A DNA stretch of 5,693 nucleotides from an uncultured Lachnospiraceae bacterium. Lineage in GTDB: Bacteria; Bacillota; Clostridia; Lachnospirales; Lachnospiraceae. The notes beneath the pieces were generated by a model. It searched no databases. It saw nothing but the letters and a program-made list of their open reading frames with translations, and had not been told where the DNA came from. The stretch lies in contig CALEFO010000078.1 of assembly GCA_937877165.1 (NCBI GenBank), positions 1-5,693 of the forward strand. Direction: 5' to 3'. Numbering within the stretch: position 1 is the stretch's first letter; each line of letters opens with the position of its first letter. The position numbers and the translations under genes were made by a program. This document shows, piece by piece, positions 1 to 5,053 of the stretch.

Positions 1-1103
1 GCTCCCATATTGATCCCAACAAGTGCAAGGAGTGCGGCATGTGTGCACAGGCATGTCCTTACGGCGCAATCGTACATCTCGTGCGTCCCTGCAAGAAGGC
101 ATGTCCGGTCGGTGCAATCACGTTCGATGAGTACGGCTTCTGTGAGATCGATGAGTCCAAGTGCATCAGCTGCGGACACTGCATCCACAGCTGCCCGTTC
201 GGTGCCATTGGATCCAAGACCTATCTCACCAAGATCATTGAGCACATCAAGAACGGCGATGAGGTCTATGCAATGTGTGCGCCGGCCACCGAGGGCCAGT
301 TCGGAGAGGACATCTCCATGGCAGCGATCCGAGAGGCTCTGAAGGAGGTTGGCTTCACCGATATGGTGGAGGTAGGACTCGGCGGTGACATGACTGCGGC
401 CTATGAGGCGGCGGAGTGGAGCGAGGCGCTGAAGGAAGGCAAGAAGATGACCACCTCCTGCTGCCCTGCCTTCATCAACATGATGCGTAAGCACTTCCCG
501 GAGCAGTTTAAGAACAATATGTCCAGCACCGTTTCTCCGATGTGTGCTGTTTCCCGTATGCTCAAGGCAGAGCATCCCGGCTGCATCACCGTCTTCGTCG
601 GACCCTGCATCGCCAAGAAGAGCGAAGCAGAGGATAAGAGCGTTCCGGACAATGCGGATTATGTGGTAACCTACGGAGAGATCCGCGCGATGCTTCGTTC
701 CAAGGGAGTTGAGGTTACGCCGGTGGAGGAAAATTATCAGGAGTCCTCCATTTATGGAAAGCGCTTTGCGACCAGCGGCGGTGTGGCGGCAGCCGTGATC
801 GAGGTTATGAAGGAGCGGGGCGAGGATGTCTCGAACATCAAGCTCAAGAAGGTCGCAGGCGGTCAGGACTGCCGCACGGCACTCACGCTCCTGAAGGCTG
901 GAAGACTTCCGGAAGACTTCATCGAGGGTATGGTTTGCCCCGGCGGATGCGTTGGCGGTCCGTCCCGTCATAAGACGGAAGTCGAGATCAAGAAGGCAAG
1001 AGAGGGACTTCTTGCCAAGGCGGACGGCCGTCAGGTTCTCGAGAACATCAAGAACTATCCGATGGACAAGTTCAGCATGCACCGGGACGGACACATGGAC
1101 TAA
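1..1103 (+). CDS. Monomeric [FeFe] hydrogenase, probable group B type (5'-truncated by window edge)
   Basis: This enzyme likely catalyses reversible H2 formation from protons and reduced ferredoxin in the cytoplasm. The reading frame is open from base 3, so the true start lies upstream and 366 C-terminal codons are visible. Seen in order: a CxxCxxCxxxCP cluster motif (about 27-59), a CxxxCP pair (about 90-104), a second CxxCxxCxxxCP motif (about 162-194), then the H-cluster domain. L1 (TSCCPAF) is at 453-473, L2 (GPCIAKKSE) at 600-626 and L3 (EGMVCPGGCVGG) at 924-959. All four H-cluster cysteines are present, as is the cysteine before the L1 ligand that serves in proton transfer in known enzymes. 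The TSCCPAF form and the GPC in place of MPC point to group B rather than classical group A. The gene ends in TAA just before a bidirectional terminator. It is convergent with the downstream regulator and probably unrelated to it. Family assignment is firm; the subgroup is inferred from motifs. Confidence 0.93.
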   Translation, partial: SHIDPNKCKECGMCAQACPYGAIVHLVRPCKKACPVGAITFDEYGFCEIDESKCISCGHCIHSCPFGAIGSKTYLTKIIEHIKNGDEVYAMCAPATEGQFGEDISMAAIREALKEVGFTDMVEVGLGGDMTAAYEAAEWSEALKEGKKMTTSCCPAFINMMRKHFPEQFKNNMSSTVSPMCAVSRMLKAEHPGCITVFVGPCIAKKSEAEDKSVPDNADYVVTYGEIRAMLRSKGVEVTPVEENYQESSIYGKRFATSGGVAAAVIEVMKERGEDVSNIKLKKVAGGQDCRTALTLLKAGRLPEDFIEGMVCPGGCVGGPSRHKTEVEIKKAREGLLAKADGRQVLENIKNYPMDKFSMHRDGHMD

Positions 1104-1163
1104 GCCGTATCTGTCCGTCGTCGGAGGGTACGTCCCTGCGAACCTTCGCAGAAGCATACAGAT
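1086..1163 (+). other. Inverted repeats around the hydrogenase stop codon
   Basis: Several short inverted repeats crowd here. GACGGACA (1086-1093) matches TGTCCGTC (1112-1119) across the stop codon. ATCTGT (1109-1114) matches ACAGAT (1158-1163). CTGCGAA and TTCGCAG (1136-1142 and 1145-1151) form a tight hairpin. None is followed by a T-run, so they are not intrinsic terminators. They could stabilise the 3' end of the hydrogenase mRNA, but that is inference and some of the pairings exclude others. Confidence 0.35.
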
Positions 1164-1165
1164 CC

Positions 1166-1199
1166 ATTCATTAAGGATGATTCATTAAGGATGATTCAT
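1166..1199. repeat. 14-bp tandem repeat, 2.4 copies
   Basis: The unit ATTCATTAAGGATG occurs perfectly at 1166-1179 and 1180-1193, followed by a partial copy ATTCAT at 1194-1199. It lies between the hydrogenase stop codon and the terminator. It is most simply a small slippage duplication in untranslated sequence, and no function is evident. Confidence 0.9.
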
Positions 1200-1247
1200 A
1201 AAAACAGGAGACAGGTTTCGGAAAGGAAGCCAGTCTCCTGTTTTTTT
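1200..1247. terminator. Bidirectional intrinsic terminator between convergent genes
   Basis: A 13-bp perfect stem pairs 1200-1212 with 1233-1245. After one A/A mismatch the stem continues for six more pairs (1214-1219 with 1226-1231, one of them G-T), closing on a 6-base loop. On the plus strand the stem runs into seven T (1241-1247), ending the hydrogenase transcript. On the minus strand it runs into five T (complement of 1200-1204), ending the kinase-regulator transcript. The TAA stop of the regulator (complement of 1246-1248) abuts the stem, so its last codons and the terminator are adjacent. Confidence 0.92.
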
Positions 1248-1998
1248 ATGGTGTACGTCCGATCTGCTCCCGCCGGTACTCACTGGGCGTCATATTCCGG
1301 TAGTTTCGGAAGGCCTTGGAGAAGTAGTTGTTGTCCGGATAGCCGACGCGGGCGGAAATATCGGAGATCGGAATGGAAGGGTCCTTTAGCAGCTCCTCCG
1401 CCCGTTTCATCCGTACCATGGTGAGATATTCATAGATGCCGAGCTGATACCGGGACTTGAAGAGACGGGAGAGGTATTCCTTGGAGAAGAAATACTTGTC
1501 TGCAAAATCCTGAATCCGCATGTTCTCCGAATACTGTGATTCGATGATGTCATGAATGAGGTCTACAACCTCCGATGCGGACAGCGCGGCTTCGGAGGCC
1601 TCCGGGACCGAGAAGTCCTCGTCCGGATAGCGCAAGGTCATGACGCGGCCAATCGCTTCATTCAACTCATCGGCGATCACGGGCTTCAGCAGATAGTCTG
1701 AAGCACCATAGTGGATGGCGCTCTGGGCGTACGAGAAATCGTCGTATCCGCTGATGACGATGAAGGCGGCGTGGGGATTCCTTGCGGAAGCCTGCCGCAG
1801 AAACTCGGTTCCGTCCATGACGGGCATATGCATATCCACAAAGACAAGATCCGGGTGAAGCTCCGACAAAAGCGCAAGAGCCTCTTTTCCGTCGGAGGCA
1901 TAGAGTGGCGGTTCAAGGTGCCATTTCGCCCACTGTCCGAGCTTGCTGATCGCAATGCGGACCGGTTTCTCATCGTCAACAATCAGTACCTTATGCAT
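1246..1998 (-). CDS. YesN-like response regulator, receiver plus AraC-type DNA-binding domain
   Basis: This is the cytoplasmic output protein of the two-component system and probably a transcription activator of the divergent sugar-transport genes. The 250-residue product has a receiver domain at about 3-120, with acidic residues D8 and D9, phospho-acceptor D55 (in FVDMHMPVMDG), S83 and K105 (in LLKPV). A linker follows, then an AraC-type domain at about 148-245 with two helix-turn-helix units (about 162-188 and 211-243). The second unit carries the family hallmark GYPDNNYFSKAFRNY...TPSEYRR. The start at 1998 was chosen because AGAGGTGA lies five bases upstream and the protein then begins MHKVLIVDDE, as receivers do; an in-frame ATG at 2049 would add 17 residues without a domain. 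At 250 residues it is compact for YesN proteins, which often have a longer middle region. It follows the kinase gene in the same operon. Confidence 0.95.
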   Translation of the reverse strand: MHKVLIVDDEKPVRIAISKLGQWAKWHLEPPLYASDGKEALALLSELHPDLVFVDMHMPVMDGTEFLRQASARNPHAAFIVISGYDDFSYAQSAIHYGASDYLLKPVIADELNEAIGRVMTLRYPDEDFSVPEASEAALSASEVVDLIHDIIESQYSENMRIQDFADKYFFSKEYLSRLFKSRYQLGIYEYLTMVRMKRAEELLKDPSIPISDISARVGYPDNNYFSKAFRNYRNMTPSEYRREQIGRTP

Positions 1999-2003
1999 GA
2001 AAA

Positions 2004-2011
2004 TCACCTCT
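2004..2011 (-). promoter_or_regulatory. Ribosome binding site of the regulator, containing the kinase stop codon
   Basis: On the minus strand this reads AGAGGTGA, five bases before the ATG at 1998. Its last three bases are the TGA stop of the kinase gene. Ribosomes terminating on the kinase therefore sit directly on the regulator's initiation site, which favours translational coupling. This site decides the regulator start. Confidence 0.85.
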
Positions 2012-3902
2012 TTTTTGCCGATTCCATGAATGTCTGTTCCGATTCGCACCAGGAGTTTGGCTGCAGCAGGAGTGTGACGCAGGTGAAATGATCTTCGCTT
2101 CTGCAGCTGCTCTCAATCTGGATATCCGCCCGGTTGTCGTACATGATTTTCAGACGGCTGTATAGGTTGAGAAGTCCGATTCCGGAAGAAAGAAGAGACT
2201 TTCCCGGAGAGGAGCGCTCGGATGTTAAGGTGGAAGGGGATCCGGCGGTGTCGCCGGGGCGGTAGGAGCTGAGCTGCCCGAGAACCTCTCGCAGGCGGTC
2301 CGGACTCATTCCGGCCCCGTCGTCGCGGACGCGGATGACCAGGGTGTCTGCCTGCCGGAAAACATCAATTTCCAGATGCAGCTGGCTGATATCACCGGTC
2401 AGGCCGTATTTGATGGAGTTCTCCACGATGAGCTGGAGACTGCATTTGGGAACCAGAAGGGTTAGGAGAGCATGGTCGATCCGACGGGTCACCTGGAGAC
2501 GTTCGTCCATGCGCAGCTTCTGAAGCTCTATGTAGTTGTCTGTGAAGCGGAGCTCCTGCAGGAGGGAAACCTCGTTGGAGCCGTTAATGGAATAACGCAT
2601 ATTGGAGGCAAGACGCGTAATCATATCGTAGAGTCTTGGTTCGTCGTTCATGAGCGCCTCGGAGCCGATGGCCTGGAGCGTGTTGTAGAGAAAATGAGGA
2701 TTCACCTGGGCCTCCAGTGCCTCGATTCTTGCGTTTTTCTCATTCAAGGAAGCAATCAGGTTGTCATTGACCAGCCGGTTGATATGCTCCGACATGTCGT
2801 TGAAGGAACGGCCGAGCTCCGATGTTTCCCGGCACCTCCCGATGCTGATCTTTGGATACTGACCGGAACCGACCTGCCCCTGAAAACCGGCGAGAGCGGA
2901 CAGCGGGGCCGTCAGATACCGGATGAGCAGGAAGGACAGAAGAAGCGCAATCAGAAGGAAAGCGAGACCCTGCAGGAAGGAAAAAAGCTGGATGCCATGG
3001 AGCTCTTCTGTGATAGAGGAGAGCGGCGTCAGTGCCGCGAGGGCCATGCCGGAGGAAGCATCCGATCCGGAGACGAGAAGATATTTTACCCCGGAAACAG
3101 TGAGAATACTGCCGCTTTCGGAGTCTGCAGAGGAAAGAATTTTCGAAGGAAGAGCCTGTTCGAGGTCTTCCCGTATTCCACCCTGCGCATTGGTATAGAG
3201 AAGCTGGCCGTCCTGATTGAACAGAGCGATGAGCTGCCCGTCAAAGCCGGAGGACATGATGCTCTTATTGACGTCGATGGTGACAAGCGCGATGGGCTTT
3301 CCGTCGCTGATCCGGATGATCGTGTGAGAAAAGGAAAGAAGGGCGTCTGTATTGCCGGACGGAAAGACCGCATAGTGCAGCGGAGCAAGAAGACACTCCT
3401 GATAAGCAGGATCGTCCGGGGAAAATTCCTCCCGGGAGGTCTTCATGCGTTGATCGGAGGCGGAGCGGCCGATCCGGAGATTCTGATGAAACATGGAGAT
3501 CTGGTAGGAGAGAAGATCTGTTCGTGAGTAGAAGTACAGCCCGACCTTCTTCTGGAGCTCACTGATCCGGGACTCATCAAGGGAACGGGAGCTTAAAAGG
3601 TCGTTGTAGAATTCGGAGTCATAGACCGGCAGCACACAGAAATCGGAGAGCTCCGAGAAATACTGATCCAGATTCTGGAGCTTCAGCCGGATGAGCTGGG
3701 AGGTGGCCTCGTTCTGACGCCGGATGGCATTGTCGGTTCCCCAGCGGTAATTGGAATAGGAAAGAAGAAGCGTCAGAATCAGAAGAAGTGCTGCCATCAG
3801 GAGCGTAAAGGTAAGCCACAAGGGCGAGCGGTTCATCATGGATCGGATTCTGGACCGGAGCGCCTGTAAAGTATGAAGTTGTTTTTTTGTTAAAACGCTC
3901 AT
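2004..3902 (-). CDS. YesM-family sensor histidine kinase (HisKA_7TM-unrelated, His_kinase/HATPase_c type)
   Basis: A membrane-bound kinase that likely senses an extracellular sugar-related signal and phosphorylates the AraC-type regulator encoded directly downstream. The 632-residue product has TM1 at about 29-50, an extracytoplasmic region at about 51-305 (probably a dCache-type sensor, judged from size and position only), TM2 at about 306-330, HAMP at about 331-384 and the YesM-type phosphotransfer segment with H403 in QVNPHFLYNTLQ. The ATPase domain follows, with the N-box VPKCSLQLIVENSIKYG (484-500), DDGAGM (527-532) and SGIGLLNLYSRL (573-584). The lid between the last two is Ser/Thr/Pro-rich and longer than I would expect for the family. 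The ATG at 3902 lacks a close Shine-Dalgarno site (AAAGG lies 15 bases upstream); Met22 and Met23 are alternatives but also lack one, so the exact start is less certain than the gene. Confidence 0.94.
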   Translation of the reverse strand: MSVLTKKQLHTLQALRSRIRSMMNRSPLWLTFTLLMAALLLILTLLLSYSNYRWGTDNAIRRQNEATSQLIRLKLQNLDQYFSELSDFCVLPVYDSEFYNDLLSSRSLDESRISELQKKVGLYFYSRTDLLSYQISMFHQNLRIGRSASDQRMKTSREEFSPDDPAYQECLLAPLHYAVFPSGNTDALLSFSHTIIRISDGKPIALVTIDVNKSIMSSGFDGQLIALFNQDGQLLYTNAQGGIREDLEQALPSKILSSADSESGSILTVSGVKYLLVSGSDASSGMALAALTPLSSITEELHGIQLFSFLQGLAFLLIALLLSFLLIRYLTAPLSALAGFQGQVGSGQYPKISIGRCRETSELGRSFNDMSEHINRLVNDNLIASLNEKNARIEALEAQVNPHFLYNTLQAIGSEALMNDEPRLYDMITRLASNMRYSINGSNEVSLLQELRFTDNYIELQKLRMDERLQVTRRIDHALLTLLVPKCSLQLIVENSIKYGLTGDISQLHLEIDVFRQADTLVIRVRDDGAGMSPDRLREVLGQLSSYRPGDTAGSPSTLTSERSSPGKSLLSSGIGLLNLYSRLKIMYDNRADIQIESSCRSEDHFTCVTLLLQPNSWCESEQTFMESAKKR

Positions 3903-3909
3903 GTGAACG

Positions 3910-3938
3910 ATTTTATACCTTTAAAAGATGACAGGCAA
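3910..3938 (-). promoter_or_regulatory. Candidate sigma-A promoter for the kinase-regulator operon
   Basis: On the minus strand TTGCCT (complement of 3933-3938) and TAAAAT (complement of 3910-3915) are separated by 17 bases, matching the -35 consensus at 4 of 6 positions and the -10 consensus at 5 of 6. Transcription would begin near 3903, almost at the annotated ATG. Either the message is nearly leaderless, the kinase starts further in, or the promoter lies further upstream. Confidence 0.4.
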
Positions 3939-4000
3939 ATAAATTAAGAAGCAGGATGTGTAATGTGACGACAAAATAAAAAATAACGGCACATAATATG

Positions 4001-4035
4001 TCATTATTTTACAGCATTGAGATCATGATTTTCCA
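4001..4035. repeat. Imperfect direct repeat, candidate regulator binding site
   Basis: TCATTATTTTACA (4001-4013) and TCATGATTTTCCA (4023-4035) agree at 11 of 13 positions, with starts 22 bases apart, about two helical turns. AraC-type regulators usually bind such direct repeats on one face of the helix. The second copy ends directly before a weak -35 candidate for the permease operon. An ATAAT/ATTAT inverted repeat (3993-3997 and 4003-4007) overlaps the first copy. AT-rich sequence raises the chance of coincidence. Confidence 0.4.
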
Positions 4036-4064
4036 TTCATCCGTCAGAGTGACTGATTTAAAAT
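4036..4064 (+). promoter_or_regulatory. Candidate activator-dependent promoter of the permease operon
   Basis: TAAAAT (4059-4064) matches the -10 consensus at 5 of 6 positions. Seventeen bases upstream, TTCATC (4036-4041) matches TTGACA poorly (3 of 6), as is common where an activator is needed. Transcription would start near 4071 and give a leader of about 95 bases. An alternative -10, CATAAT at 3992-3997, has no convincing -35. Confidence 0.35.
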
Positions 4065-4113
4065 ACATGCAGACTGAAAGAAGAACCGGAGGACGCAGCA
4101 GGGATTCTTCCGG

Positions 4114-4139
4114 AAAAGCCGCCGGAAAGCTTTTGCGGC
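4114..4139 (+). other. Alternative hairpins in the permease leader
   Basis: AAAAGC (4114-4119) can pair with GCTTTT (4129-4134), or GCCGC (4118-4122) with GCGGC (4135-4139). The two pairings share bases and exclude each other. No T-run follows, so this is not a terminator. The structure lies 12 or more bases before the Shine-Dalgarno site and may be incidental. Confidence 0.25.
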
Positions 4140-4150
4140 CAAAGAAAGTC

Positions 4151-4160
4151 AGAGGGGAGG
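4151..4160 (+). promoter_or_regulatory. Ribosome binding site of the first permease
   Basis: AGAGGGGAGG lies five bases before the ATG at 4166. It fixes that start against the longer in-frame ATG at 3998, which has no Shine-Dalgarno sequence and would place a polar extension of 56 residues before the first membrane helix. Confidence 0.85.
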
Positions 4161-4165
4161 ATCAG

Positions 4166-5053
4166 ATGGAAATATCGAAACGAAAGCGCAAGGAACGAAG
4201 AGAGAACTTCCTCTTCACCATTCCTTCCGTCATTTTGGTAGTAATGATGATGTACATTCCCTTTGTGATGAGCGGATTTTATTCGCTGACACAGTGGAAC
4301 GGCATCGCCAAGGATCCGGTTTTTATCGGACTGGAGAACTTTAAGACCATTTTCTCGGGAAGCTCGGACTTCCTGCCGGCACTGTGGTTCACCATCCGGT
4401 ACACGGTTTTGTTCGTGATTTTCTCGAATGTCATCGCACTGGCACTTGCCGTCGCACTGACGAAGAAATTTCGGCTTGCGAATGTCTACCGCGGACTGTT
4501 CTTCATTCCTTACATCATGAGTATGACGGTGGTCGGCTTTATCTGGAAGTTCATTTTCACCTCCGGATTTAAGTCTTTGTACGCAGCAACCGGGTGGGGG
4601 CTCTGGAATCTTTCCTGGCTGGGAGATCCGAACATCGTGTTCTTCTCCATCGTGCTGGTAGGGGTCTGGCAGTCACTTGGTTTCTACATTGTGCTGTATA
4701 TCGCCGGACTTCAGGCAGTGCCGACGGATGTTCTGGAAGCCGCCTATGTGGACGGCGCCGGCAAGACACAGACGTTTTTCCGTGTGACGCTCCCGCTCCT
4801 TGGACCTTCTATGACAACGTGCGTGTTTATGTCGCTCACCAACGGACTGAAGGTCTTCGATATCATCCTGGCCCTGACCAAGGGCGGACCCGGAAAGGCA
4901 AGCTACAGCGCAACGCTTCAGATTTACAATGAGGCCTTCACCAATAACAACTTCGGCCTCGGCTCCGCAGAAGCAATTCTCTACTTCCTGTTCGTGCTGG
5001 TGATCACGCAGCTGGTGCTGAAGGGAATGAGCCGGAAGGAGGTGGATCTGTGA
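4166..5053 (+). CDS. Carbohydrate ABC transporter permease, MalF/UgpA-like (CUT1)
   Basis: One of two membrane subunits forming the channel of a binding-protein-dependent importer, probably for an oligosaccharide or related sugar; the exact substrate cannot be read from the sequence. The 295-residue product starts with a basic cytoplasmic tail (MEISKRKRKERR) and has six predicted membrane helices at about 15-37, 74-99, 107-133, 157-182, 212-236 and 267-286. The EAA loop that contacts the ATPase is at about 191-211 (EAAYVDGAGKTQTFF...LP). WNG near residue 44 and TKGGP near 238 are typical of the UgpA/MsmF group, and the length is usual for it. It is first in the operon, reads divergently from the kinase, and its TGA overlaps the ATG of the next permease by one base. 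Regulation by the neighbouring two-component system is inferred from context. Confidence 0.95.
   Translation: MEISKRKRKERRENFLFTIPSVILVVMMMYIPFVMSGFYSLTQWNGIAKDPVFIGLENFKTIFSGSSDFLPALWFTIRYTVLFVIFSNVIALALAVALTKKFRLANVYRGLFFIPYIMSMTVVGFIWKFIFTSGFKSLYAATGWGLWNLSWLGDPNIVFFSIVLVGVWQSLGFYIVLYIAGLQAVPTDVLEAAYVDGAGKTQTFFRVTLPLLGPSMTTCVFMSLTNGLKVFDIILALTKGGPGKASYSATLQIYNEAFTNNNFGLGSAEAILYFLFVLVITQLVLKGMSRKEVDL
5036..5043 (+). promoter_or_regulatory. Ribosome binding site of the second permease, inside the first gene
   Basis: AAGGAGGT lies nine bases before the ATG at 5053, within the last codons of the upstream permease. It supports the start that overlaps the upstream stop codon as TGATG. Confidence 0.85.

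Noticed and set aside
1166..1199. Tandem repeat considered as a CRISPR remnant or origin-type iteron
   Set aside because: The units are 14 bp, directly abutting and only 2.4 copies, with no spacers and no replication or cas gene nearby.
1191..1424. A 77-codon open frame on the plus strand over the terminator and regulator 3' end
   Set aside because: It crosses the terminator hairpin, lacks a ribosome binding site and is antisense to the AraC-type DNA-binding domain.
1999..2049. Upstream ATG adding 17 residues to the response regulator
   Set aside because: The extension overlaps the kinase end and lies before the canonical receiver start MHKVLIVDDE, which has a strong ribosome binding site.
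2472..3527. A 351-codon open frame on the plus strand, antisense to the kinase gene
   Set aside because: It lies wholly opposite a gene with clear kinase motifs, has no ribosome binding site and shows no recognisable domain. Long antisense frames are common opposite such coding sequence.
3901..3916. Possible CcpA (cre) site near the kinase start
   Set aside because: TGTGAACG followed by ATTTTA differs from the cre consensus at conserved positions, including the final CA, so it is not supported.
3998..4165. In-frame upstream ATG that would extend the first permease by 56 residues
   Set aside because: There is no Shine-Dalgarno sequence at 3998, the extension resembles no permease N-terminus and it covers the probable promoter, while a strong site precedes 4166.
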